A DNA stretch of 64,000 nt from Proteobacteria bacterium ST_bin12. GTDB lineage: Bacteria; Pseudomonadota; Gammaproteobacteria; Burkholderiales; Methylophilaceae. The notes beneath the pieces are model-generated. The model had not been told where the DNA came from, searched no databases, and worked only from the letters and a program-made list of their open reading frames with translations. The position numbers and the translations under genes are program-made. Below, piece after piece: positions 34,398-43,618 of this stretch; positions within the stretch are counted from its first letter, which is position 1; each line of letters begins with the position of its first letter. The DNA is taken from contig MSXP01000001.1 of assembly GCA_002083635.1 (NCBI GenBank), positions 62,001 through 126,000 of the forward strand, in the 5' to 3' direction.

Positions 34398-34982
34398 TTA
34401 ATATTTGTCTAGGCCAGCAAAACCCATAAACGCCAAACTCATTAGCGCCGCGGTCACCATGGCAATCGCAGAGCCTTTAAATACAACAGGCACATCGGCC
34501 GCTTCTAATCTTTCACGCATAGACGCAAATAAAATTAAAACCATTGAGAAGCCAAGTGCGCCGCCGAAACCATATAAGCCTGATTGAATAAAACCATTAC
34601 TTGCTTGCGCATTTAATAGTGGAATCCCTAAGACTGCACAATTAGTGGTGATTAACGGTAAGAAAATCCCTAACATTTGGTACAACAGCGGAAAACTTTT
34701 TTCCATCACCATTTCAGTAAACTGCACTACACCTGCAATCACCACAATAAATGATAGTGTGCGCAAATACTGCAAACTATTCGGCTCTAATAAATAAAAA
34801 TTAATCGCCCAGCTTGTCATTGAGCCAATGGTTAAAACAAAAGCAGTGGCTGCGGCCATGCCGATTGAGGCTTCTAGTTTTTTAGAAACACCCATAAAAG
34901 GACATAAGCCCAAAATTTTAACCAATACGATGTTGTTGACCAAAACCGTGCTGATTAAAATAAAAATATAGCTTTCTGACAT
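34398..34982 (-). CDS. rnfA: Rnf complex membrane subunit A
   Basis: A 194-residue six-helix protein opening LVNNIVLVKILGLCPFMGVSKK with the conserved Cys of the intramembrane cluster, paired with RnfE. NCAVLGIPLLNAQ and GFGGALGFSMVLILFASMRERLE are typical. It is the first gene of the rnfABCDGE-nth run. Confidence 0.96.
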   Translation of the reverse strand: MSESYIFILISTVLVNNIVLVKILGLCPFMGVSKKLEASIGMAAATAFVLTIGSMTSWAINFYLLEPNSLQYLRTLSFIVVIAGVVQFTEMVMEKSFPLLYQMLGIFLPLITTNCAVLGIPLLNAQASNGFIQSGLYGFGGALGFSMVLILFASMRERLEAADVPVVFKGSAIAMVTAALMSLAFMGFAGLDKY

Positions 34983-35291
34983 TGCGTAATAAAACCTTAA
35001 ATAATAGCGCCTAATTTAGCTAAGATTATACAACTTTATGCGCTAGGAATACGTGATTTAGTCTGCCAAGCCATCATGAAATTCAACCGAAACTACAACT
35101 TATGCGTTAGTAAATTTGTTACACCCCGCGCAACTTAAAACATATTGTTTATGCTTAAAAAGAATATTTTATTATATTGATATCTTTATTCGTTATATAA
35201 GGCATATAAACACTTTGAATCAGTGGGCTATTCGCATTAAGTAGTGAGTTTCGGTTAAAATAAAGGTAATTTTTATTTGGCAAGGTTATCT
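34983..35291. other. Divergent intergenic region rnfA/dapA
   Basis: A 309-base AT-rich region that must hold the rnfA and dapA promoters. No gene, RNA or lysine riboswitch structure is recognisable; AAGG at 35282 is the dapA ribosome site. Confidence 0.35.
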
Positions 35292-36173
35292 ATGTTGTTG
35301 CAAGGTAGTATGGTTGCAATCGTTACGCCGATGTTTGACGATGGTAGTTTAGATTTAGACGCATTGCGCAAGTTAATCGATTGGCATGTAGACGCAGGCA
35401 CAGATGGTATTGTGATTGTGGGCACTACAGGAGAATCGCCAACAGTGGATGTGGATGAGCACTGCTTGCTAATTAAAACAACGGTAGAGCAAGTGGCTGG
35501 CCGTATTCCAGTCATTGCAGGTACGGGCGCAAATTCAACGCGTGAGGCGATTGAGTTAACAAAAAATGCAAAAGAATTAGGTGCTGATGCCTGTCTTTTG
35601 GTGGCACCTTATTATAACAAGCCAACGCAAGAAGGCTTATATCAACATTATGCCGCAGTCGCTGCGGCCGTTGATATTCCACAGATTTTGTACAATGTGC
35701 CTGGGCGCACAGGTTGTGATATTAGCAATGACACGGCGATACGTTTATCGGCAATCAACAATGTTGTGGGCATTAAAGATGCAACAGGCGGCATAGAGCG
35801 CGGGACCGATTTGTTACTACGCGCGCCTAAAGATTTCGCAATTTACAGTGGCGACGATGCAACAGGCATGGCGCTGATGTTGCTTGGCGCACATGGCGTC
35901 ATATCAGTAACCGCCAACGTTGCGCCGACATTGATGCATCAAATGTGTGTGACTGCGATGGCAGGGGACGTTAAAAAAGCTTGTGAAATCAATGCAAAAT
36001 TATTTGCATTACATCAAAAATTATTTGTTGAGGCGAATCCAATTCCCGCTAAATGGGTATTGCAGCAAATGGGATTAATAAAAACAGGTATTCGATTACC
36101 GATGGTCAATTTGTCTGCACAGTATCATGACGTGCTTCGTCACGCGATGAGCCGTGCTGAAATTTTTAGCTAA
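35292..36173 (+). CDS. dapA: 4-hydroxy-tetrahydrodipicolinate synthase
   Basis: A protein of about 293 residues from ATG 35292; the TTG at 35277 would precede its own ribosome site (AAGG, 6 bases before the ATG). The TIM barrel carries GTTGESPTVDVDEH, YNVPGRTGCD (Tyr of the catalytic triad) and GIKDATGG (Schiff-base Lys). It condenses pyruvate with aspartate semialdehyde, the first step to lysine and diaminopimelate. bamC follows, as dapA-nlpB (bamC) do in E. coli. Confidence 0.96.
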   Translation: MLLQGSMVAIVTPMFDDGSLDLDALRKLIDWHVDAGTDGIVIVGTTGESPTVDVDEHCLLIKTTVEQVAGRIPVIAGTGANSTREAIELTKNAKELGADACLLVAPYYNKPTQEGLYQHYAAVAAAVDIPQILYNVPGRTGCDISNDTAIRLSAINNVVGIKDATGGIERGTDLLLRAPKDFAIYSGDDATGMALMLLGAHGVISVTANVAPTLMHQMCVTAMAGDVKKACEINAKLFALHQKLFVEANPIPAKWVLQQMGLIKTGIRLPMVNLSAQYHDVLRHAMSRAEIFS

Positions 36174-36226
36174 ATTATAGGGTTAAGTCTATTTTGTTTA
36201 GCAATGTATAAATGGTGGTCATTAAT

Positions 36227-37489
36227 ATGAAATTTACAATGAAGTTCGCTCCAAAACTAACAGCTGTACTGTTATTAACAACACTAGTCACGGCTTGCGA
36301 GTCAATTCCGTTTCTTGATACCTCTTCAGATTACAAGGGGGCTGGCAGATCGCGTCCATTAGAAGTGCCGCCTGATTTAACTGCGGTTAAATCCAGTGAT
36401 GCCTATGCTGTACCAGGAGGTAGCACCAGTTTCTCAGAGTTTAATCAATCCATTCAAGGACAAGAAGTTGGGGTTGAAAAGGTATTAGCAAACCCAGATG
36501 GTGTACGTATGGTAAAAGCGGGTTCGCAGCGTTGGTTGGTAGTCGATGCGCCAGCTGAGAGAGTGTGGCCAGTTTTGCGCGAATTTTGGGCTGAGCAAGG
36601 CTTTGCAGTCAGGGTTGAAGACCCACAGGTAGGCTTGATGGAAACAGAATGGAAAGAAGCAGATGCCATTAAAGCGCAAGAGGAAAAAGGCAGTTATTTA
36701 AAACGATTTGATAAGTTTTTAGATAAACTATCTTTTGAAGCAGATAGAAGAAAATATCGCACCCGTTTAGAGAATGGCTCTGAGCCTAATACAACAGAAA
36801 TTTATATGTCGCATCGAACAGTAGAAGGTGCGCCAGATAATGGACTGAATGTGGTGAGAACACCTTTTGGCGAATATACGACAGGTTATCGCAATGAAAA
36901 TCAAGAAGAGGTAAAAGCTAAAGCTGATGACTTGGAAATTGATGCAGAATTATTGCGCCGATTAATGATTAAGTTGGGCATTGCAGAAAGCCGCGCACAA
37001 GAGGTTGTGGCTAGCGCGGCAGTTGAAAAGCGTGCAGATGTAGTAAAAGAAGCGGACAGCAGTGTCACCCTCAATTTGAATGACCCATTTGACCGTGGCT
37101 GGCGCCGTGTCGGCTTGGCGTTGGATAGAATTGGCTTTGTGATTGAAGATAAAGATCGTTCAAATGGCACGTTTTTTGTTCGATACACCGATGTAGATAT
37201 TGACAACACCCCAAAAAAGAAAAAAGGGGTGATTGATACGCTGGCTTTTTGGCGCGATGATGAAGAGGACAAGAATGCAGATGTGAAAGAAAGTAAATCA
37301 CTGACCGAAAAATTACAATTTTGGAAAGGTGATGACGGTAAAACGGACCCTTCTAAACAATATCGCATTAAAGTGGCAGAGTCTGAAACAGGCGGTACAC
37401 GCGTGAATGTGGTCGATAAAGACAATAAACGCAGTCGTACTACTACGGCAAATCGTATTATTTCACTGATGTATGAACAGCTAAGATAA
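36227..37489 (+). CDS. bamC: Outer-membrane assembly lipoprotein BamC (NlpB/DapX)
   Basis: A protein of about 420 residues from ATG 36227 (GGTGG lies 8 bases upstream; ATG 36212 is possible). A lipoprotein signal ends LVTAC (Cys24). The unstructured start SRPLEVPPDLTAV is the BamD-binding segment. Two helix-grip domains follow (about 95-215: SQRWLVVDAPAERVWPVLREFW; about 280-420: DRGWRRVGLALDRIGFVIEDKD). It is longer than E. coli BamC because of a charged linker between about 320 and 375. It helps the BAM complex insert beta-barrel proteins. Confidence 0.92.
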   Translation: MKFTMKFAPKLTAVLLLTTLVTACESIPFLDTSSDYKGAGRSRPLEVPPDLTAVKSSDAYAVPGGSTSFSEFNQSIQGQEVGVEKVLANPDGVRMVKAGSQRWLVVDAPAERVWPVLREFWAEQGFAVRVEDPQVGLMETEWKEADAIKAQEEKGSYLKRFDKFLDKLSFEADRRKYRTRLENGSEPNTTEIYMSHRTVEGAPDNGLNVVRTPFGEYTTGYRNENQEEVKAKADDLEIDAELLRRLMIKLGIAESRAQEVVASAAVEKRADVVKEADSSVTLNLNDPFDRGWRRVGLALDRIGFVIEDKDRSNGTFFVRYTDVDIDNTPKKKKGVIDTLAFWRDDEEDKNADVKESKSLTEKLQFWKGDDGKTDPSKQYRIKVAESETGGTRVNVVDKDNKRSRTTTANRIISLMYEQLR

Positions 37490-37520
37490 TAAGTTTACAT
37501 AGCCTGCGTTTTTTTGCTAA

Positions 37521-38294
37521 ATGATATTCGCCTCAATTGGTAGTGGTAGCGCAGGCAACTGCACAGTGATTGAGCAACAGTCGACACGGCTGTTGCTCGA
37601 TTGTGGATTTGGTATTAAAGAAGTAGTCACTCGACTACAAAGACTGGATTTAATGCCAGAGCAAATCAGTGGTATTTTAGTGACGCATGAGCACGATGAC
37701 CACGCTAAAGGGGCATTTAAGTTCGCTGCAAAATATAACATTCCTGTTTGGCTATCGTACGGCACACTCAAAATGAGTGAGCGCTATCTGCCAGAAAATG
37801 TGGCTATTCAGCTCAATATCATTGATAGCCATACGAGTTTTGAGATTCAAAACTTACATATCACACCATACCCAGTTCCCCATGATGCGCGTGAACCAAC
37901 GCAGTTTAGCATTTATGATGGCCAAAGAAAGTTAGGCGTATTAACCGATGCTGGTGCATCTACAACGCATATTGAGCAGATATTAACGCAAAGCGATGCG
38001 CTGCTGTTGGAGTGCAATCACGATTTAACCATGCTAGAAAATGGCCCCTACGCTTGGACGCTTAAAAAGCGGGTTAGCAGTCGGCTGGGGCATTTGGATA
38101 ATGCCAGCGCTGCGCAGTTGCTATCAAAATTAGACAATTCTAAGTTAAAGCATATTGTTGCCGCTCACTTAAGTGCTAAAAACAATACACAAGCTTTGGT
38201 AAAGGCGTCGCTAAGTGCGGTATTAAATTGCGCACCCGATTGGATAGGTATCGCGCAACAACATGAGGGCCTTGATTGGCGCAGTTTAAGTTAA
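37521..38294 (+). CDS. Metallo-beta-lactamase-fold hydrolase (YycJ/WalJ-like)
   Basis: A 257-residue MBL-fold protein: SIGSGSAGNCTVIE start, metal site THEHDDHAKG (HxHxDH), VPHDAREPTQF, GVLTDAGAS, and LECNHDLTML. This pattern matches the YycJ group, thought to be nucleases or involved in DNA damage handling; the substrate is not certain. It follows bamC after 31 bases and ends at a shared terminator. Confidence 0.9.
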   Translation: MIFASIGSGSAGNCTVIEQQSTRLLLDCGFGIKEVVTRLQRLDLMPEQISGILVTHEHDDHAKGAFKFAAKYNIPVWLSYGTLKMSERYLPENVAIQLNIIDSHTSFEIQNLHITPYPVPHDAREPTQFSIYDGQRKLGVLTDAGASTTHIEQILTQSDALLLECNHDLTMLENGPYAWTLKKRVSSRLGHLDNASAAQLLSKLDNSKLKHIVAAHLSAKNNTQALVKASLSAVLNCAPDWIGIAQQHEGLDWRSLS

Positions 38295-38390
38295 TGCCTT
38301 TAATTCACTCAAACTGTGTTTATGCACTACAAGAGATAACCTTTAAAAATAACCAGCATTCAAAAGGAAATCACTTAAAATCAGCCATAA

Positions 38391-38418
38391 AAAAAGCCGA
38401 CTTAACGTCGGCTTTTTA
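38391..38418. terminator. Bidirectional terminator
   Basis: Perfect 11-base stem AAAAAGCCGAC (38391-38401) and GTCGGCTTTTT (38407-38417) with a 5-base loop. It sits between the MBL gene and the convergent lipoprotein gene, and can serve both. Confidence 0.9.
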
Positions 38419-38441
38419 TTCAGTCAAATAAATTGATTGAA

Positions 38442-38666
38442 TTATTCTGCAGCAGCAGGAGCAGCTTCCATTGGCGCTTCAGCAGGAGCTTCCATTGGTG
38501 CTTCAGCAGCAGGAGCAGCTTCCATTGGCGCTTCAGCAGCAGGAGCAGCTTCCATTGGCGCTTCCATTGGAGCAGCTTCAGCAGCAGGCGCTTCTTCAGC
38601 AGGTTTTTCGCCACAAGCAGTTAACGCAAGTGCTAATAATGCAGCTAATAGGGCAGAACGTGTCAT
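38442..38666 (-). CDS. Small repeat lipoprotein rich in Ala, Pro, Glu and Met
   Basis: A 74-residue lipoprotein. The signal ends LTAC (Cys18), then GEKPAEEAPAAE. The mature part is built only from A, P, E and M after that point, with five PMEA units (APMEA spaced by AAPAAE). It is predicted to be disordered, acidic and anchored in a membrane. The regularly placed Met residues could bind copper, but they may be structural filler. Long near-identical DNA repeats (about 38457-38580) suggest slippage-driven variation. The family is unrecognised beyond low-complexity lipoproteins. Confidence 0.75.
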   Translation of the reverse strand: MTRSALLAALLALALTACGEKPAEEAPAAEAAPMEAPMEAAPAAEAPMEAAPAAEAPMEAPAEAPMEAAPAAAE

Positions 38667-38866
38667 TTTTATATTCCTTAACAGAGAGAGTAGACTAAAA
38701 GTTTAACCAATTACGGTGGACTACTTTTAGCCCGACCGAATGCATCGAATTTTACCAGTAATTATAGAAAATTCCAGTATATTTTTGATTTTACGAAACT
38801 TTTTTTAATGAAAAACTGTTGTTTTGCAACAATTTATCGCTAAAACTTCATAAAAGTCTTAAATGG

Positions 38867-39682
38867 CTAGTCTACTTTGATATATAAGCCGCTATTTTGT
38901 GTATTTGAGGCAGATTGCGAGCCTAGAATTTGACGGCTGACTTCGTCTTTATTTTGCATCGTGCCGCCAATATTTACCCATTCACCAATGCCTACACGAA
39001 CCACTGTCGTCAATTCTTCAAAATCAATAAAGCCAGACTGATTAAACCGCACAATGCGTGGCGTAATTTCTAGCTCAACTTGGTTTCCGATAGTGCGCGG
39101 ACGTACCGCAAAACCAGTGGTGACTTCGCGCCAATCGGTTATGCGGTCAATTTGAATATAGCGGCGGGTGATGCTCACCCATTCTTGCGTAAATGGCACT
39201 ATTTGCCCGTTGCTAATAAACGCACGCTCACCATCTAGCACGTTAATAAACTGATTACCGCTTTGGCGCGTGCTGCTAGTATTGCGCTCAATTTCAATAC
39301 GTCCGCCATTGCGCTGCACGCGTCTATTATTAGAAATCGTTGTATTGCCAATACTCACTGTGCGATTGGCTTCAGTACGGTCGGATTGACTGTTTTGCTG
39401 CAAACTATTGCTAACAGTAATTCGGCGATTCACTTTGGCGGCGTCTAATTTTTCGACTATCGCTTCAATTTCACGCATACGTTCAGGTTGTGCCCGCAAA
39501 ATAAGCTGATTATCAATGCCAGTAGCGGTGCCATCCACACCAACCATCGGTGAAATAGTTGATAATATGTCGCTAGCAAAACGGTGTTGCAAGGTAATAA
39601 TTTTAAATTCAGTTTCAGCCGCCACCTGCAAGCTTATTAGTGCAAGACTTAACACTAAAAAACAGGGTAATTTTATATGCAT
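38867..39682 (-). CDS. Secretin-like protein (NolW/N-domain plus short secretin-type segment)
   Basis: A 271-residue exported protein (signal about 1-21, ending VAAE). The N-terminal domain, FKIITLQHRFASDILSTISPMVG...NQLILRAQPERMREIEAIVEKLDA, is a NolW/secretin N-domain. A Ser/Asn/Thr-Arg-rich linker (about 90-140) is followed by a secretin-core-like stretch (ERAFISNGQIVPF, GFAVRPRTIGNQVELEITPRI, GIGEWVNIGGT). It is shorter than GspD or PilQ, and no other secretion gene is nearby. It starts 6 bases after the preceding gene's stop, so it is cotranscribed with the DUF7931-like gene and roxA. Role unknown. Confidence 0.65.
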   Translation of the reverse strand: MHIKLPCFLVLSLALISLQVAAETEFKIITLQHRFASDILSTISPMVGVDGTATGIDNQLILRAQPERMREIEAIVEKLDAAKVNRRITVSNSLQQNSQSDRTEANRTVSIGNTTISNNRRVQRNGGRIEIERNTSSTRQSGNQFINVLDGERAFISNGQIVPFTQEWVSITRRYIQIDRITDWREVTTGFAVRPRTIGNQVELEITPRIVRFNQSGFIDFEELTTVVRVGIGEWVNIGGTMQNKDEVSRQILGSQSASNTQNSGLYIKVD

Positions 39683-39688
39683 GGTAAT

Positions 39689-40183
39689 TTAAAGCCCTAA
39701 TTTAGTCACTGAAATCGCCTCTGTCGTTTCTGCTAACAACTCATCAAAACGTAACAGTAGGCTAGTGCTAGTGTCACTATCATGCAGCGCGTATTTGAAA
39801 CGTGCTTGCTCAATGTGAAAGCGACGGCAGTAATGTCGCTTATCGGCAATTACAAAACAATCTTTGGCAATTTTGGCAAAATCATTGGTTTCATACACCG
39901 TCATTTTATGGCCATAAATGCGCAGTAAATCCATCAAGCGCGGGCAGTTAACACTAAAAAAATGCGAATTTTGCAACACAACAGTCAGTTTTACATGCTC
40001 ACCTTTTTGTAAAAATGCATGAATCAAATCGTAGCGCTTTAAACTGGCGTAATCGCCTTTGCTCAAGTCTTGGTCAAAAATACATAAATCGTGAGTTGCT
40101 TCTGCAATCACTATGTCTAGTGCCTGCGCGTAATCTCGCTCACCTATTAATACAATGTCAGGTTTGATGGCTGGTTCATCCAT
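39689..40183 (-). CDS. Unrecognised protein, possibly phospholipase-D-like fold
   Basis: A 164-residue soluble protein with no signal peptide. The pattern HDLCIFDQDLSKGDY, then LIHAFLQKGEHVKLTVVLQNSHFFSVNCPRL and DCFVIADKRHYCRR recalls the PLD-like or DUF7931 proteins of betaproteobacteria, but no HKD motif is present. It lies in an operon between roxA (13 bases upstream) and the secretin-like gene (6 bases downstream). The function is not known. Confidence 0.6.
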   Translation of the reverse strand: MDEPAIKPDIVLIGERDYAQALDIVIAEATHDLCIFDQDLSKGDYASLKRYDLIHAFLQKGEHVKLTVVLQNSHFFSVNCPRLMDLLRIYGHKMTVYETNDFAKIAKDCFVIADKRHYCRRFHIEQARFKYALHDSDTSTSLLLRFDELLAETTEAISVTKLGL

Positions 40184-40196
40184 TTAAATTTACCCT

Positions 40197-41354
40197 CTAT
40201 TCAAAGCGAATAAAACCCGCCAAATAGCTATCATATAAAACATCAGCAAGTTGGTTTTGAACATCAGTCGTTTGATTGCTGATGTCTAAACAGCGCTGAT
40301 TAGCTAAATCTTGTATAAAAGACATTAAATTATCTGGAATTGTTAGCTTTTCACCATTCAAATAAAAGCCATTATGCGTAAAAAGCATTTGCGATTTTAA
40401 ATCCAGTACGATTGATTTCTGCTGTAATTGGGCAATAAATTTGGGCATGCTGAGTTTTTTCGCAGGCTCAAAATATACGTCTAACTTAGGTTCTGTTAAA
40501 TATTTCCCTAAAAAATCCGCCACATGATTATTGTCCCAATGGATTTTTTCTAACATTGATTTCACCTGTTGAATCATCGCATCGCTGATTTCTGCTGGAT
40601 GATTTTGCAACTGCAAATCTGGGTCGCTATATAAAATATTTTGGGTGTTTTTGAGGGTTAAGTCATCTTGCAGATAACTCAAAAATTCATGTATTAATTC
40701 GTCTTGCTTCGGCGCGCGAAAGCCAATCGAATAGGTCATGCAATGATCGCCCACCGCCACGCCCCAATGCGCAATCTGCGGTGGCAAATACAGCATATCG
40801 CCTGCCTCTAAAATCCACTCTTGTTCCGACACAAAGTTTTTCAGTATTTTTAAAGGCGCATCTTCTATCAAGCTTAAATCAGTTTGACTGCTTATTTTCC
40901 AGCGCCTTTTGCCGCTGCCTTGTAATAAAAATACATCATAACTATCCACATGCGCGCCCACGCCACCACCATTTGGTGCGTAGCTCACCATCAAATCATC
41001 CAAACGCGCTTTAGGGATAAAATCAAATTGGTTTAATAATTCTGTTGCTTCTGGTAAATAATGGTTTACGCTTTGCACTAAAAGCGTCCAATCCTTGTTG
41101 GGTAACTTAGCGAAGTCGGCATCATTAAATGGCCCATTTTTAACCAGCCACTTATCAGATTTTTTTTGCACAATTCTGGCTTGCACATCCTCTTCACAAG
41201 CCAATCCAGCTAAGTCTTCTGGGCTTAATAGGCCAGTAAAGTTAGGAATCGCGTTTTTAATGAGTAAAGGTTTTTTTTGCCAATATTCGGCCAAAAACTG
41301 GCTGGGTGTTAAATTGTTTAATAGCTGCGAAGCTTGGTTTTTTGTTGGATTCAT
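40197..41354 (-). CDS. roxA: Cupin/JmjC 2-oxoglutarate oxygenase, RoxA-like (L16 hydroxylase)
   Basis: A 385-residue protein of the YcfD/RoxA family: LAEYWQKKPLLIKNA, GGGVGAHVDSYDVFLLQ (HxD iron ligands), GKRRWKIS, and YLPPQIAHWGVAV with the distal His. A winged-helix-like C-terminal domain follows. RoxA hydroxylates an Arg of ribosomal protein L16 using Fe(II), O2 and 2-oxoglutarate. It is the first gene of a three-gene minus-strand set. Confidence 0.9.
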   Translation of the reverse strand: MNPTKNQASQLLNNLTPSQFLAEYWQKKPLLIKNAIPNFTGLLSPEDLAGLACEEDVQARIVQKKSDKWLVKNGPFNDADFAKLPNKDWTLLVQSVNHYLPEATELLNQFDFIPKARLDDLMVSYAPNGGGVGAHVDSYDVFLLQGSGKRRWKISSQTDLSLIEDAPLKILKNFVSEQEWILEAGDMLYLPPQIAHWGVAVGDHCMTYSIGFRAPKQDELIHEFLSYLQDDLTLKNTQNILYSDPDLQLQNHPAEISDAMIQQVKSMLEKIHWDNNHVADFLGKYLTEPKLDVYFEPAKKLSMPKFIAQLQQKSIVLDLKSQMLFTHNGFYLNGEKLTIPDNLMSFIQDLANQRCLDISNQTTDVQNQLADVLYDSYLAGFIRFE

Positions 41355-41478
41355 GCGCTTATTTTAATCGCGATTTACTCAAAACTCATAAAAAATTGCA
41401 GGGCTATACAACTAGGTATATAGTAAGATTTATCAGATTAAAAAAGTAGTTTTAAATCATTTGAGGAGATTGTTTAAA

Positions 41479-43608
41479 ATGAATGCACCTGTTGATTCTA
41501 ATGTTAAAACCTTTCACGGCGGCTGCCCGCACGATTGCCCAGATACTTGCAGCATGGTGTACACGGTGCAAGACAATAAACTCATTTCGGTTAAAGGCAA
41601 CCCCGATCACCCCATGACGCGTGGTGGTTTGTGCGTCAAACTCAAAGATTACGAAAAACGCCATTACCACCCAGATCGTCTGCTGTATCCCATGAAACGC
41701 ACTGGGCCAAAAGGCAGCAAGCAATTTACGCGCATCACTTGGGATGAAGCGCTCGATACCATTGTTGATAAATGGCAAAGCATTATTAAAACTGATGGTT
41801 CGCAAGCGATTATGCCAGCCAGCTACTTGGGCAACCAAGGATTGGTGCATGGCTTAAACGGTGGCGATGCATTTTTTGCGCGTTTGGGCGCAACGGTCAC
41901 TGAGCGCACTTTTTGCGGTGAAGGCTCATGCACCGCGTGGCTACTCACGGTTGGGCCAACCGCTGGCGTATGCCCAGAAAGTTTTATCCATAGCAAATAC
42001 ATTATTATTTGGGCATGTAACTCAGTGAGTACTAACTTACATCACTGGCACATCATTCACGAAGCGCAGAAAAAAGGCACCAAAGTCGTGGTGATTGATA
42101 GCTATGCTTCAAAAACCGCTAAAGAAGCCGATTGGCACATTGCGCCAAAACCTGGTACCGATGGCGCGCTCGCCATGGCGATGATGAACGTGATTATTAG
42201 TGAAGGCTTGCAAGACCAAGACTACATTGATAATTATACGGTAGGTTTTAAAGAACTTGCAGAACGCGCTAAAACCCGCACGCCAGAATGGGCTGAAAAA
42301 ATCACAGGTATCGCAGCCGATGATATTCGTAAACTTGCCCGTGAATACGCCACCGCTACGCCCTCTGCTATTCGTATTGGCGTAGCACTAGAGCGCAGTT
42401 ATGGTGGCAGCCAAGCTATTCGCGCCGTTACCTGCTTGCCTGCGCTCACTGGTGCTTGGCGGCATGTGGGCGGCGGCATTTTGCAGTTTCCTGTGTGGGA
42501 GCACCCGTATAAATTTGATGTGATTTGTCGCCCAGATTTAATTCCAGAGGGCACACAAGTCGCGAACATATTGCAGCTAGGCCGCGTGCTGACAGGTGAA
42601 ATTAAACTAAACACGCCGATAAAATCGCTGATGGTGTGGAACACCAACCCTGTCACGCAATCGCCCGAAACTGACAAAATTATTAAAGGCTTAGAGCGCG
42701 AAGATTTATTCACCGTTGTGGCCGACCATTTTATTACTGACACTGCAGCTTATGCAGATATTGTGCTGCCTGCGACGATGGGCGCGGAAATGGAAGATAT
42801 GATTTTAAGTTGGGGGCATTTATATCTGACCTATAACGCCAAGTGTGTAGATGCGCCAGGTGAAGCGATTTCTAATAATGAGATTTTCCGCCAATTGGCG
42901 AAACGCTTGGGTTTTGAAGAAGAAAACTTTAAATGGTCAGATTCGGAATGTTTAGAGAATTACGTGAATTGGGATGCGCCTGCTTGTGACGGCATTGATT
43001 TAAATTATCTGCGCGAGCACGGATTTGCGCGCTTGAATGTGGGCACAAAAGATAATCGCGCCCCGCACAAAGAGGGTAATTTCCCTACGCCAACAGGCAA
43101 ATGCATGTTCTTGGTAGAAGGTGCTAAAAACTTTGTGGCAGGGCCTTTCCGCCAAATGTATGAGGGTTTTCAGCCGGGTGAAGATTTAGATGCGCTACCC
43201 GATTATGTGACCTCACGCGAATCGGCAGAAGTTAACCCGAATTTAGCGGCAAAATATCCATTAAGTATTATTTCACCCAAAAGTCATGGTTTTTTAAACT
43301 CTTGCTATGCCAATGTCACCGAAAAAATTAAAGGCCAAGGCGAGCAATTTGTGATGATTAACGCGGCAGATGCCGATATGCGCGGCATTAAAGATGGCGC
43401 AAAAGTACGCGTGTTTAATGCGCGTGGTGCGTTTGAAGGTGATGCGCGTATTACTAAAGATGTGAATCCTGGGATTGTGGTGGCAACGCTGGGGTATTGG
43501 CGCCAGTTAAATAAGGGCACGGTGAATTGTATTAGTTCAGCGGAGTTTGGGGATATGGGGCATTCGACTACGTTTTCGGATAATTTGGTGCAGGTGGAGT
43601 TGAGCTAA
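41479..43608 (+). CDS. Molybdopterin-dependent oxidoreductase (DMSO-reductase family) with N-terminal 4Fe-4S
   Basis: About 709 residues from ATG 41479; GAGGAG at 41463-41468 lies 10 bases upstream, so the TTG at 41461 is excluded. The N-terminal 4Fe-4S motif is C-x3-C-x3-C-x27-C (CPHDCPDTC...GGLC). The Mo-bisMGD domain follows with WDEALD, ERTFCGEGSCTAW and the C-terminal dinucleotide-binding segment (KSHGFLN, VRVFNARG). There is no twin-arginine signal, so it is probably cytoplasmic. Family members include formate dehydrogenases, nitrate reductases and related enzymes; the substrate cannot be assigned. It has no visible partner subunits. Confidence 0.9.
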   Translation: MNAPVDSNVKTFHGGCPHDCPDTCSMVYTVQDNKLISVKGNPDHPMTRGGLCVKLKDYEKRHYHPDRLLYPMKRTGPKGSKQFTRITWDEALDTIVDKWQSIIKTDGSQAIMPASYLGNQGLVHGLNGGDAFFARLGATVTERTFCGEGSCTAWLLTVGPTAGVCPESFIHSKYIIIWACNSVSTNLHHWHIIHEAQKKGTKVVVIDSYASKTAKEADWHIAPKPGTDGALAMAMMNVIISEGLQDQDYIDNYTVGFKELAERAKTRTPEWAEKITGIAADDIRKLAREYATATPSAIRIGVALERSYGGSQAIRAVTCLPALTGAWRHVGGGILQFPVWEHPYKFDVICRPDLIPEGTQVANILQLGRVLTGEIKLNTPIKSLMVWNTNPVTQSPETDKIIKGLEREDLFTVVADHFITDTAAYADIVLPATMGAEMEDMILSWGHLYLTYNAKCVDAPGEAISNNEIFRQLAKRLGFEEENFKWSDSECLENYVNWDAPACDGIDLNYLREHGFARLNVGTKDNRAPHKEGNFPTPTGKCMFLVEGAKNFVAGPFRQMYEGFQPGEDLDALPDYVTSRESAEVNPNLAAKYPLSIISPKSHGFLNSCYANVTEKIKGQGEQFVMINAADADMRGIKDGAKVRVFNARGAFEGDARITKDVNPGIVVATLGYWRQLNKGTVNCISSAEFGDMGHSTTFSDNLVQVELS

Positions 43609-43618
43609 AGTAAAACTT

